A DNA stretch of 64,000 nt from Onchocerca volvulus (lineage: Eukaryota > Nematoda > Chromadorea > Rhabditida > Onchocercidae), in NCBI GenBank assembly GCA_000499405.2, contig HG738140.1, positions 12,923,560 through 12,987,559 on the forward strand, given 5' to 3'. Shown piece after piece: positions 40,901 to 54,250 of the stretch. The number at the start of each line of letters is the position of its first letter. Within the stretch, counting starts at the first letter, position 1. Under the pieces are notes generated by a model that saw only the letters and a program-made list of their open reading frames with translations, had not been told where the DNA came from and ran no database searches. A program made the translations under genes and the position numbers.

Positions 40901-42898
40901 TATTTAAATTGACAGTTGGAGTTTTATTTATTTATATAATAAAAAATTAATGAATTCCATCTAAAACTACGTTTTTCAATTATGCCTACTATTTTCTTAT
41001 TTGTTCAGTATTCTGGATGTATGGAATCATTTCTCATTTCAATTTGTATAGTATCATCCCGCATTGTACATGTAATTTTATCATTACATCAGATTACTCA
41101 TTATTTCAAAATTTTTTTTTATTCATTTCAAGAATACTAATTAAATGGACAATAAGAAGATGAAATGGGGAAAGAAAGAAAAAAAGGTTGAAGTAGGCGG
41201 ATTATTTAATTATAATATAATTATAATATATTCTAATACAAGTTAGAATAGATTTATTCGTTGCAATTGTTGCGAAAAATGACAGCAAATACGACAACAA
41301 GTAAAGTAAAATGACAAATGCGCCAAAAATATATAAATGCTCTGTTTTATCAGAATTATCATATATAAATTGAAAAATAATACGATTTTTAAACACAATG
41401 ATTTATCACACAAAAAGGCATACAAACTATTCAATGAAATGATAAGAATTTGTCGTCATTTAAACAAATTCAATTGTTTTTTTTCTAATAGTTTTCATTA
41501 AAAAAATAAAAAAAAAACAAAAAACAAAAAAACGAAAAAAAAAACGAAACAAAAAACAAAAAAAGCTGTAAGATAATGATAAGTAATTTTGAAATGTATA
41601 GATATTTTGTAAGATTATTCCCAGAGAAGTAATTTTAATAAATTAATGAAAATGCAAAATATTTTTATTTTTTATGAATTCAAAAAATTTTTCAGAATAA
41701 AACAGAAAAATATTTTGAAAATTTGTTGTTATGAATATATGAACAAACAGAGAGGCGGTGAAATATTAATTTTAAAGTCATGAATCCTTTTTTTTTTTTT
41801 TTAAATTCATTTAAAAGATGATTTTCTGATTTGAAATTTTAGTGGAATGCAGCATTTAAAAATTGTCAATACATTTAAAAATAATATAATTTCCAAAACA
41901 AACTATTTCCCAAAATTTGTTTTAAAATTACGAGATATGAAATGAAAGTTATCAGGAAATGCGTGGAAAATTATCATAATCATTTGGAAGCAATTAATTT
42001 AATATACGCATAATTTGTAAAATGAAGAAAAATATGATTCGCTTGTAATTCGTTTTTGAAATGAATTTTTTGTAAGAATAAAGGAAAATTAGCAAAAGCA
42101 TTACTTTAAAGAAAAGAAGCAAAAATGATAGACTTCCTCCATTTTGCCAACTTTTCCAAATGATGAAAATTTTTTAAATTATTAAATTTACAATATTATT
42201 GATAGAAATGTCATCAAATAGAAAATTATACAATAATTGCTATCACAAATAAGTCATATTTTTTTCTCAAATCACTGACTTATTTCATCAAAAATCCGAT
42301 ACTTTCTAGTGATTACTTTAAATTTAAATTAACCTGTCATTTATGTAAAATTTGTCCACTTTTGATCAAATACTTGACTTTTATTTACATTATTAACATT
42401 ACAAATAGTAACATTATCATTTTGATCAATGATAATTGTTTTTTAACACCATAAATAATAATTATTCAAGTTTCCGAGTTCATTTGCGTTATCATGATGA
42501 GCTGAATTCTCACGATGAGCATTTATAGCCGTATTCAGGTACAAGAATATTAAACTTGTTTTTTTCTCTTTTGATTTATCAAATGGATTACATCGCCATT
42601 CTTCCGTTTTTATTAATTGGCATTAATTAATATATTAAGATTGAAGCCATCATTAATTTAAGCATCCGAACAATCATTACTGCTTCATTTTCAGTTATTT
42701 CCTCCATCTCTTCATCTTTTAATAGTTTATTGAAGAAAACAAAAAATTGTTCGTTTCTAACTTTTTTTTTCGTTTAAATGAAATATGGAAATTTCAATCA
42801 TTCGCCTGGAAAAAAAAAACAATGCGAAATATTAATTTAAAAAAAAAAAAAAACGGTACAAAATTGAAAGCCATTTCAGTCCATTTCTTCCAAAAATT
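37906..42898. other. Intergenic region with G-runs, hairpins and short repeats
   Basis: No firmly supported gene. The first 300 bases, upstream of the SL1-like element, are unusually GC-rich for this window, with an 8-G run (38,010-38,017), a 12-G run (38,141-38,152) and hairpins near 38,168-38,217. A diverged direct repeat of about 65 bp lies at 38,701-38,765 and 38,883-38,947. On the minus strand, 40,290-41,400 holds several short open stretches (hydrophobic near 41,250-41,340, acidic near 40,290-40,440) that I could not join with confidence. Confidence 0.45.
38701..38947. repeat. Diverged direct repeat, two copies about 65 bp
   Basis: Copies at 38,701-38,765 and 38,883-38,947 share the pattern TATCnTATCAATTAT, AAAAAATC, TCGAAATATT, TTCCATCAA. 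The start-to-start distance is 182 bases. Identity looks to be roughly 80 percent by eye. Confidence 0.6.
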
Positions 42899-45800
42899 TT
42901 ATGTAATAATAAGTGTACTGAAATAATTACCAATGAAATAACAAATTATCAGTAAAATATAGCAAGAATAAGGTGTATAAGATAAACTGATAACATTCGT
43001 TTCGCAGAGGAAATTTTTTCGATGATTGCGATTTATCGAAGATTCAGATTCTGAGAGCATATCATGAGTGACACGACACCTAAAAAAAAAAAATACTTTC
43101 AAATTTATAATAATAATTAAATGTATTAAAATAGTAATGATTAATTATTTGTTGAATAGACAAAATAAGTATAATAAGCAAAATAATTGATCAACAAGTA
43201 TAAATATATTAAGCAATTAAGTAATAAAGTAGCAATTATTTATATCGCTTTTTTCCTTCCCTTTTGAAATATTCTTGAAAAATCAAGTTTAATAATAAGG
43301 GTAATCAATCATTTTTCATATTTTTGATTGAAAAAGCGGTAAATAAATTTGAAATAGAACAGTTGTGCATCACTTTCTTCTGGTTTGTCATATTTTGAAA
43401 TTGATAAATGACCAGAAAATTTTCTAATTATTTATTTAATTAATGATTACTTTTTTTATTTGCTAAATACTTATTTATTAAATAATTCCAAAGGAAATGA
43501 ATGATAAACTATCAAACTTTTTTGCTAGTTAATGTTTCTTTTTTTCAATTTATTGTGTTTATATGAATTAATATATGTTTCGTTATAAGTAATAATGTGT
43601 ATAAATTTTAAAATTTAAGTTTAAAAAATTTAAATTTGCATTGAACTTCAGTTAATGGAAAAGAAAAAAACAAAAAATGTAATCATTAAATGCATAAGAA
43701 ACCTGGTACGAAGCTTAGTATTAAGATCGTTTTTAAAAGCATGTCGAGATACTATCGATTTATCGGAAACAATTTCTGGAATTGCGGTGGATGTCCACCT
43801 GATCAATTTCTCTGTTGATAACGGATCACAAGATCGAGCTCCTGGTAAAATTTGTTTCGTTTATTTTTTAGACGAATTACAAATGTAATTTAAAAATTTC
43901 AATTAACATACATATTTGAGAAAAATAATTGAAAAATGACCAAACAAATGACCTCTTTGAAGAAAACAACAACATATCTGATATCCATCACCATGGAAGC
44001 AATGATCATTGGATGGCTGATCATATATCAGTAAACAATATCGATAAAATTCATTGTTGAAATGTCGATAAACACAATGATGTTCGATGGTATACTGATT
44101 GTTTATGGGCTGAAATAAATATTTAGCTTTTTTTGGCTAATAAAATATGATTCTAAAAGAAAGAAATTAAATAAAATATAGCGATATCAATATGCGCATG
44201 AAATTTTTCAAGTATTTAAATTATAACTTTACCAATAAAGTTTTTCGAATAATTTAAATTATAACTTTACTAATAAAATTTCTCAAACGATTTGAACTAT
44301 AACTTTAATGGAATTACAAAGTTTAGAACTTTTTTTTTTTTTGTGCGTGTGATATTTTAAATAAATTTAAAATTATTCATACTTGAGCTGAGGTAATCGT
44401 ATAATCGTCATAATTGATCTGGACAGGTTGTATAAATATGACATCTTCTTCTTTCGATTGTTGTGTTCGATTGTTGATCAAATAAGTGAGACATCCAATT
44501 GGAGCACCACGACATTGAACATTGTTACAGAAAACTGGTTCCAAAGGTGCCAATGTAGCTGTAAATGTACGAACTGATAAATTTAATCACATTTTTTCTT
44601 CTTATCAAATCATAATTTTTTAGTAAAATTCAAATTATTTATTGCGAAATTGTAACATCAACTAATTTTTGCTCAAATTTTGCCTATTTATTTTGAAAAC
44701 AAAAAAAAAAAAATTGCTGAAGAAAACGAAGATATTATTGCAATTTTAGCATTTTTAAAGTAATCCCAAATTTTTTTTCGATAATTTGAAAATAAAAAAT
44801 AAAAAAACGAAATATGATATTGACAAAATTTTGCAAGAATTTATCAAAAATGAACAAATATAAAAGAAATTTTTCGTGGAAAAAAAAAGAAGAACTTACG
44901 AAGAACATTTTCACCAGAATGTATAACTTTTTGTAGGAGATGATCATTAATGGCACAACAAAATTTTATTCGTTTTCTCAATATTCTTTCTAATTTATCA
45001 TCATCTTGTCCAATAAAATATCGATTTTTATCGCTTCTAATTAAATATTGAATAAATATGGGATTGAATGAGGAAAGCATTATATCTCGACAACGTGCCT
45101 GATCATCGCAATATTTCGAAAATAGTAACTAAAAAAAATTTTTCTCACTTATATAATGATGTAAATCTTTTAACAAAAAAATTATCAGAATATTAAGTAA
45201 TAAAATTCAATTATTTATATCACTTTTTCATCTTTCCCTTTTAAAGTATTATTGAGTGATCGAGTTTAATAAGAGCAATCAAATATTTGTCATATTTCTG
45301 ATTGATAAAATGGTAAACAAATTTGAAATACAACAGTTGTGCATCACTTTCTTCTAGCTTTTGTAATTTGTCATTATTACATTCAATTAATTAACAATTA
45401 ATTAATTAAATAGATTTAAAGCATTTTATTATTTGAATTTGAACTTTGATCAACTTTTATAAACGATTAGTTGTTTTAGTTTATCCCATTTTCTGAAATG
45501 ATCAGTTACTTTGGAACGAAAATCAAATCATAATGATTTATTTTTGTTTAAAGTATAGATTTTTAAACAATCAATCTTTGGATTTCTTTAAAATTTTCAA
45601 ATTTATTCTGTTATAATTCCATTATCGATATTAATTTTTTATTTATCAATATCAATTATCAATATTAGTTTGTTGTTATTGTATATTTCAAAAGACCGAA
45701 ATATTTCAATGTCTGATTTCATTCTTTTCGATATACATTATTTGATTTTTTTTTGAATAAAGAAAGGTCATAGCAAATTTCAATTACACTAATAATCTAA

Positions 45801-47865
45801 TATGATTGCATTATGATTTAGTGCAATGTTCATAGATAGCATTATTGATTGAATTGATTTTTCCGAAAATTGAACATACAGACCTGTTTTAGCTCATCGT
45901 TTTCATCATTATCATGCATAAGAATACTGGAATCGATGCATTCATAAAATGCAAACGATTCTTCTTTATTTCCTGGTAATAATATTTTGTCAAATTCAAA
46001 ATAACCGCAAGAAGTGCTGGATAATGGACACAAGGAGGGAACTCGAGTTTCTGGAATGTTCGATTGACCAGTACGACAGTAAAGCTGAAATAAATTGACC
46101 AGTTGGTTATTCTTTATAAATCGACATCTCGGTTGAACTTTGGAGTGATTATTTTTGATCAATGTGATTCTTATCTGCAATCAAACTTTGTTCCAATCAT
46201 TAATTCCTATTTTTCGAATGTTGTAATTGCGAATTTTATTATCACTACGAATTTTATTTATTAGCTGTTTGGCGCAAAAGTTTCAAAAATTATTCTACAT
46301 GTAACATTTTTTCGCACCAATATTTCAAAATCACACTATCAACTTCGATTCTGTCAAGAAAATGTTGCACGTCAGGCGTGAAAAGCAAAAAGTTCAAAGT
46401 TAATTAAATGAACTTCTGTTAATTACAATAATTTTTCCTGTGCTATAATGATTAAGAAAGAAGTGAGGTATATTACTGATAAGAATTTCAGGTAATTCTC
46501 TCCCAATTTCTCGAAATTTGAAAATCAGAATATTTTGATAATAGTCTTTTCATTTATTTTGATAAGTATTCTCGCAATCATTGTCATTAAAATAATCGTA
46601 ATTATCCATTTTCATTCTCCTCCTCTCCTTCTTTCTCATATCCACTAAATTTCCTCTTCACAAATTTTATCAATCTTTGAAATCTTTTTACTGATAACCG
46701 ATTTCTTGATCATAATCATTACTATTCATCGTCCATGGCGAAAATTCTTCATTTCGTTCTTGCAAATCATATCTTAGATTTTATGACCCATGTTTTCGTT
46801 CAAATTATTCTTTTATTCACTTCCAACTAACTGCTTATCTCTTTATCTTTCAAATCATCCTATCATTCTATCATTCCCCAAAAGAGCACAATTTTCTTGC
46901 CAAGATAATATATTATAATTGTTTGATAGGAACAATTTATCAATTTAGCAAAACTATCCTTCTTCTTCTTCTTCTTCTTCTTCAACAAAGGCAAGTAATT
47001 CCATTTGTGAATACATTTTTATCTTTCAAAATAGCGAAAAAATAAAAAAACAAAATAAAATATACAAAAAAAAAAACTTTGCTTTTTCATCAATCGAATT
47101 GAAAATTTTTAAATTTGAAATTACATAGATATATATATAATGGCGTAACTTTGAATGCTTAAGCAAACAACAAATATCTTCGAGGAAGGGATAATAATTA
47201 ATTATTCATTGAAGTTGCTTAGCAACAAAGCGTTCTTTTCTTGAGAGAAAAAAAAAAAGAAAGAAAAGATGGAAAATTTGAACAGATGCTCAATAATTTG
47301 CAACAACAAGTTTAATAATTATCGTGAAAGGAAGTGCCTTAACAAATGTTTCCAATTAGATGTAAAACGAAACTAAATTCTTTTAAATATTACACCAAAA
47401 GACGGAGACAAAGATTAAATATAGAACTTTATTTACTTCTTCTTTTCTTTTCTTTCTTTCTTTTTTTTTTTTTTTTTAAATTGTTTATCAAAAAAGACCA
47501 ACTATCAAAAAAAAAAAAATGTAAATTCTAATTTAACATCTTTAAAATTTGATTTTTATAATTAATAAGAAACATTATACGTGATGTAGCGTATTCAAAT
47601 ATCTTAGATGTAAAAAAGTAACTGTTATATTTGCATAGTTTCCAAGAATATAAATTTTTTTTTTCATTTTTAACTAATCGATAAATCTGTTATATTATCA
47701 TTTAACAAAAAAAAATTGATAATAAAATAATGATTAATTTTAAATTATAAATTGATAATAGAATATCACCTTTAAATTATATGGTGCCAATGGTATATTG
47801 TTAATACATTCTCCATACCAAACGATTGATATAGTAATCAAGCAAATTAAAGCAATCATTCGCAT
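42899..47865 (-). CDS. Secreted cysteine-rich, C-terminally anchored protein, 427 aa, 7 exons
   Basis: I do not recognise the family. Exons run 47770-47865, 45884-46174, 44900-45128, 44383-44573, 43953-44109, 43703-43841 and 42899-43079; they total 1,284 nt with consistent phases. The N-terminus is a clear signal peptide (MRMIALICLITISIVWYGEC). The ectodomain is rich in cysteine, with clusters such as YCRTGQ, LCPLSSTSCGYF, YCDDQARC, KFCCAIND, FCNNVQCRGAPIGC and YQICCCFLQRGARSC. The last 23 residues (about 405-427) are hydrophobic to the very end, which suits a membrane helix or a GPI signal. Exon 2 has a second good, in-frame acceptor at 46,084/46,085; using it removes 30 residues. The CCC cluster recalls small nematode cysteine modules and three-finger folds, but this is only resemblance. 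I infer a surface or secreted protein. Confidence 0.82.
43219..43392. repeat. Intron repeat copy A of a 175-bp element
   Basis: This segment in the last intron of the cysteine-rich gene matches 45,195-45,374 in the same orientation. Shared landmarks include AAGTAATAAA, CAATTATTTATATC, AAATTTGAAATA and CAGTTGTGCATCACTTTC. I see no target-site duplication or terminal inverted repeat. Confidence 0.8.
44204..44311. repeat. Three tandem units of 37-38 bp
   Basis: Units start at 44,204, 44,241 and 44,279, each with a TTTnTCnAA start, TTTnAAnTATAACTTTA core and, in the first two, AATAAA. They lie in the intron between exons 4 and 5 of the cysteine-rich gene. Confidence 0.75.
45195..45374. repeat. 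Intron repeat copy B of a 175-bp element
   Basis: Partner of 43,219-43,392, here in the intron between exons 2 and 3 of the same gene. The right-hand 30 bases, including CAGTTGTGCATCACTTTC, are the best preserved. Confidence 0.8.
46959..46983. repeat. (CTT)8 microsatellite
   Basis: A run of eight CTT units plus one base in the first intron of the cysteine-rich gene. It is not coding. Confidence 0.9.
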
Positions 47866-50800
47866 AACCTAATTAATCGTATTTGCTAATCATTCTGTAA
47901 TTAATTAATGATAAAACAATGGACATATAAGATGAAAAACATGATAAATAATGATAATGATAAAACCCAAAAATGACATTAGTACCAATAAAAGGATTTG
48001 AATGAAATAAAATTTGAATGAAATGAGTAATTAATATTCAAAAATTTATGAAGATTTTTATGCAATGGAACTTTCTCGAAAGTTAAATTGATTGAAAATC
48101 ATTTGATTGTAATTATTGATTGATTTTCATTGTATTAATTTTATATATATTACGTTTAATTGCTAGATTTGACTAAATGACTGGCTGAAAAAAGTTTGCA
48201 AAGGCTATTATATTTAACAATTGCATATACTAATGTAATGCGCTAATTATAATTTTCTTTGCAAGTAAAATTCCTATTTGTACTTTTAAAATTCTAATAA
48301 ATTAGTTAAACTTTAAAAAAGTTCGACTAATTTATTACATTTATAGATCTAATTTTTCCAGTAAATTTCGGTCTATTTTTGATAAAAACGCTAATTATCA
48401 TCTATATCACTGTGTTATCATTTTGATAACCTACTGAGAGAATAGAAAGAAAAAAAAAAATTTGAATAAAATCACAAAGAAATATACTGTTCACAAGTTT
48501 TAACCGAACAAAATGAATAAATATCAAGACAAAATTTACAAAGTTAAGGATAAAAAAGAAAAAAAAGCCTTAATAATCGTATTCTTTTCTATTTTAGCTA
48601 TTCAATGAAATATGTTGTAAATTAATTCTCTTTAAATATTATCAAAAATTTTTATATTTAAATTTTTTCCTGAAAAAAAAATTTGCTTATTTTAAAAGTG
48701 ATATTTGAAACAACTTTTACAATATTTGATAGAAACGGGGAAAAAAAAGGAAAAAAAAATAAAATAAATGATAGGAAATGATTGAATATAAATTTTTTGC
48801 GTGCAATTTTGTTGCACTTTCGAACATATCAGTGTAATCATAATATCAAATTCTGATAATTTTTACGAACAATTGGTAAGAGAAATATAAAAAAAAAAGA
48901 AGGAAAAGCATATTGAATTATTGTTCGTTTATTTTGGATAAGTCGGATGAATTTATGAGAAACAATAAAGGATAGTGATAATGAGATAAGTTAACTATCA
49001 AATAAATTTCTCAAAAAAAATTACAGCATATGAAAATTTATTAGATATTTCAATTTTAGTCGAGTAAACTTTTTCCATCTGTTTATTTTGATTTTATCAA
49101 TTCACGTATGATCAACATTCTCTATCAATAACAGAAATTTGGTCGCAAATATTTTTAGATAAATTTCGCAACAAATTTTGAAAATTATTTAACTGATTGA
49201 GAAGAAAAAAAAAAAATTCAAACTCTAAACTTGTGGGATCTAAAACTGAGCATTTTTTTTTTCTTTTTTTTTGACAAAGAAAGTTGAAATCAGTCACTTT
49301 TTCTTTTTTTCAAAGATTGCGTCGAAAAAATTTGGAACAAAAAAAAAGTTTCGAGAAAGAAAAAAAAAAAGGAAAAATGAATCGATTAAAATGCTTAGAA
49401 AAGGTAAAAACAAGTTTCTTTTAATTCCATTAATAAAAAAGGAAAGTATTATTTGAAGGTCAAAAAAAAAAAAAAACGAAATTTAATATGAGGAAATTTA
49501 ATTGGACAAATAAATTGCTGGTAAATTCAGTATTAATTTCTTCATATCAATAATTTTAAAATTAATTTCAAATTTAATTTTTAAAATGTAATGTTAAAAA
49601 AGATGAAATGACAGAGATAATAAGTATACTAGGAGAAGAAAAGCTTATTTTTAACAAAAATTTAATTACTAAATGGTAGCAATCACAACAACAAAAGCAA
49701 CAATCATTTCGATGGCGAAGCTAAGGAATATTGATGAGATTAATCAGTTCGTTTTACACAAACTGATAAGATAAGATTTAATTATTTCCATAAGGCTATA
49801 GTTCAATCATTTCCTGTTCAAAGATAGTATGAAAAAATAACTTTATACTAAAAAATTCATTTATTATTATTATTTTAAAAAAAAAAGTACTATTTTTTCC
49901 GAAAAAAAAAACTACTTTTAAAGCTTATTTTTTGCACTGACTAACAAGAAATGAACACATAGCATTACGAGATAATGTTACAATTTTTTAAATTTTCGAA
50001 AAATTGTTGATTATTATTGTTGTAAGATCAAATCGATTAATTTTTCTAAATTAATTTAAGCAGTCGTAAAATTTAATTAATTTAAGCAAAATTTAAGCAA
50101 TCGTTCGTTTCATATGACTTTAATAAAGAATCGAAAATTCTGATATTTGAATTTATAACATCCCGTTTCATTTGATTATTTTTATCATTCATAATTTCTT
50201 TCACATTCTGATTTTTTTTATCAATTTTCTATTACAAATTTTCTGTTCCATTTTTTTAACAAGAATATTTCACGCATTTATCATTGAAAAAAAGAAAAAA
50301 AAAACGAACAATCAGAAGTTTTGGCAAAAAAAAAAAAAATTAGATAAGAAAAAAATTTTTAAAGCATTAATTAAATTTTTACTTATCAAAAGAAGTACTA
50401 TTAATCAACAAAACAAACAATAAGTTGATTATTTGTTTCATTTCAGCATAGTAATAATATGTTGGATTGTTACTGCGGAATTGCTATCAGTGATATCTCT
50501 GATAAGATAATATTATCATCATTGAATTTGTTTAGCCAAACTATTCCAGTGATTTGATTGAGCCAAAATAACATCCAACTATCTTTCAACTATTTTTAGT
50601 CTCTCATAATTTATATTTTATTTTTTCACATATTACACATCTATTTACTTATTTTTTATAAATAGCGATTGGAATGAGAATGATGAATGCATATTATAAT
50701 GTTACAAACCATAGTTCACTGAGCTTATAATTGAAATTATTTTAATAATTACGAATTGATTTTAAAAGGATATTTGTGTGGAAGATAATACTTTAAATGA

Positions 50801-52883
50801 AAATTCAATAATGAATGCATAAATTGGTACTTGATTTTGAAACTGATTTAAAAATATATAGTTTTGTAAACAATAAAAAAGTATTTCACACGATTTGACA
50901 ATTCAAAAAGGCGAACAGCAAGTTAATTTTGATTCTCTCTATTTTGGTATCAAAAGGTGATCAAAAAATATCTTTGATCTTTATACCAAAAATTTCGTCA
51001 TAAACTTTTAACTTTGATTGCCATTCATTTAATTTTAACTTTGATTGCTATTCATTGAATGATATCTCAAGATATTTCCATCGTAATGACAATATTTCGA
51101 TAGCAGTGATGCATTTATTTATCAGTGAACTTATCAAACGAAACTGAAATGTAAAAGTATTTTTCTTGTCATTTCTGAATCCTTCATATTTGCATTATTT
51201 TCAATAATCAAAAGTTTAACAAATTATTTTCAGCATTTTTTTCTTAAAATCTGCTTAAAATGCCAATGTCATGTGCAATTATGTCGTTAATATGAGGAAG
51301 CATTTTGTATTTAAAGAACATCCGCAACTTCGGTAATCCTAAATAATATTAAAAATCACCAGTCGTTTCATTAAGCATAATTACAGGAATTTGAAGTAAT
51401 CGATTGATTTTCAGAAAAAAAAAATGCTTCGTTTATATATCACTGAAAATTAATGCTTTTCCACACTGAACTATGTGAAGATAAAAGCTATGTAATAGTT
51501 CAAAATAAATTGTCGAAAAAATTAAGTGTGGAACAAATCAAATATTATTGGTCAATTTTTTTGACAAAACAATAATTGGTCATTCATGGCTAGGCTTTTG
51601 AGATATTAATAATTAATTTTTAGGCTTATAATAAGTTGATAATTCGAAATGTTTCTTTGTTATGAAAATTCTTCGCTTCTCATCAAATGATTAAAAATTA
51701 AACAGTCCCATAAAGACTAATCAATCGAGTTTTTTAAATGATTATTCAGAGTATTACGATAATCAGCAAACGAGGGAAAAAAAAGACTAACTTGTAAGAA
51801 GTATTGGAGAACTTTCAAAATTTTTATTAAACTTTGCAGCGATATATTTTCATTGAACTTTTCGGACGGTATTATTCTTCAGAAGGAAATCATTATTGTC
51901 GATCGAATATTCGTCAATTAAATCATCACCAAGAAGGTTTTTAATTCAGATTATAATTCGATAATGATACTTATTATTATTATTAATTCATGCGATGGTA
52001 ATTTGATGATGAATAAATGATAACGCATAATTTGTCGAATGATAATATCAACAATAATTGAAGAATTATTAAATATTGCTATATCATCGAGAAATTGTTT
52101 TTTCCTTTAGATAATTAAGCAAGCAAAATGACTACCGTACTGATAATAGTGTTTTGATTCTGGAAGAATGAATGGACAGATAAAAAAATTGTAAGTAATT
52201 AAATATCTTAATTAAGCAAATCAAACAAATACTTAATAGGATGCATACCCAATTATGCGATGAAACTATTTGAATTCCGAAGAAATCAACGAATCTACTT
52301 CGTTGACTTGTTCTTAAAAAAGAAATAAATAATTGTCGAACCCTACCAGATCAAGATATCAACTATTGTGTCAACTTTAAAAATATAGTAATTTTGCTAT
52401 ATTAAAAATCATAGTAAAATAATTAACCCGAAATTGCACATTATCTTACATTCTTATTCAGAAGATGAAGAATCTTCTCAGGTTGATTTAGGTAATATTA
52501 AAACTTAAAGATTGATGATTACAAATATGTTACAAAAATTAAGATTTCACTCTTCTTTTGTTTTTCCCAGTATTATTATTTTATACGATTTCGTTGAAAA
52601 ATTAAAATTTGAAAATATTGGAATTTAAAAATTTATAACCAGAAATGGTACAAGATTTCTACCTTCTTTTTTCTGCTTCTCTTGCTATTACTGTTTATAC
52701 AAATTATTCTTAAAGTTACGAAATATTGAATAGAAATTTTTTTTACTCCATTCATGTAAATAAAAATGTAAATGTTCGTTGTGACTTTTGACATAAAATG
52801 TTGTAAGTTCTATATCAATTGCTTTGAAATTTTGACATTACCTTGCATTCGAATAGGCGTAATTTTAATATAGAAATATCTAC

Positions 52884-52923
52884 TTTACTTTTACCTGTCA
52901 CATCTGTGACAGGTAAAAGTAAA
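52884..52923. repeat. Perfect 19-bp inverted repeat with 2-base loop
   Basis: The left arm, TTTACTTTTACCTGTCACA (52,884-52,902), and the right arm (52,905-52,923) are exact reverse complements, separated by TC. It could form a tight hairpin or be a paired binding site. No transposon ends or flanking duplications were seen. Confidence 0.9.
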
Positions 52924-53379
52924 TGAGGTGGACATTTTTATTCATATAGACTAGTTGGACGGCTACGATTCGCGCTGCGGGGAGAACAGCTAATTGGAAA
53001 TATTTTTTGCTTAGATTGCTAAAAATATCTTTGACTTAGATTGGAAAGTTATTAAATTCACGCTATATGTTTGTTATACAATAGCTTTTTTGTCCTATAT
53101 ATAAAAATATATTAATGAGAAAAGAAAAAAAAAATCTGGATGAAGAATTAATTCTAGATACTAAAAAGGATACAAATCAGGGATGAATAGTAATGAGGAA
53201 GAGAAATACATGATCGTTATTAATTTCATATCTGTTGAATTTTTATGTACATGTAAACTACAATGATCATTTTTAATAAATTCTAGTAGGTTCTCGTTAT
53301 TCGTCAATGCATTCACAGCTTAACAGTAGAATGCTTCACCGTTGAGCATAAATTCAACGAGAAAAAGAGTCTTCAGAAT

Positions 53380-54155
53380 CTCAATCGATCAAGAATAATT
53401 TAGTGGTGGCATCTCGTGATGATACAACGGTTGCAATCTACTTATGAAAGGAATCATGGATTGGAGGAGTGGCAATATTATGGAATATTTCATGTTCTTA
53501 TTTTAAAACTTCTGAGGCTTCGATTACTTTTGGAGAATTTAAGACATGCTATAAAGACTGAAAAATACATCAATATAGTTCACATATGCACCTCCAACAA
53601 AAATATCAGTTTTAATTTTCATATATGTAATTAGGCAGAGTTTAAATGTTCACTCAATTTATGCTTTGTACAATGTACTTATTAGCTGCATTCTGTCGAA
53701 AATTACTGAAAATCAGTGCTAATGAATAACCGACCGGATCTCAAACGAAAAATGCTGAGACCTTCTTTGCTATCCTTTTTTTTTTTTTTTCCAAAACCTT
53801 CATTCTCAAAATTCCTGGAACATCCTCGTGAAGTTGTTAAACAAATTAAGGATAACCTAAGAAGTAATCCATTTTGCAAAATCCAAAAATTTCCCTCTCT
53901 CCACTTAATGACCACAAATCTCTTCCTCCCCTTATCGCTTCTCAATTTCTCATGCAAAAAACGAATCATTTACTTCCCCTTAGAACTTGTGCTGTAGAGA
54001 TAATTTTTCAAGAATCGCTCGTAGTACCTAAAAATCAATGCAGTCGCAAAAAGCGTATTTCCCGAAAAACTGAAATTCTCGCGGTAGATAAAATGCATCA
54101 ATTATTGCGCTCTCCTTTTCGGAATATCCAGAAGTCATTTAAAAACGTAATATAA
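53380..54155 (+). pseudogene. Possible decayed coding sequence, frame-broken
   Basis: Three successive plus-strand frames look protein-like but are broken by stops and a frame change. The first is around 53,380-53,570 (pieces such as NNLVVASRDDTTVAIYL then a stop). The second is 53,716-53,997 (with KFLEHPREVVKQIKDNLR). The third is 53,874-54,155 (with SLVVPKNQCSRKKRISRK). The change from the second to the third frame falls near 53,870, and I found no splice pair that joins them in phase. No family is recognised. It may instead be chance open sequence in a less AT-rich patch. Confidence 0.25.
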
Positions 54156-54215
54156 TTCAACTACTATTCGCTGACACAGAATGAGATTATTTTTAATACT
54201 CTGAACAAAACGGAC

Positions 54216-54250
54216 ATGCACACACACACATACACACCCACACACATACA
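54216..54250. repeat. Imperfect (AC)n microsatellite
   Basis: ACACACACACATACACACCCACACACATAC-type sequence, about 35 bases, with a few substitutions. Confidence 0.75.

Noticed and set aside
43655..43888. 77-codon plus-strand ORF
   Set aside because: It is the antisense shadow of exon 6 of the cysteine-rich gene.
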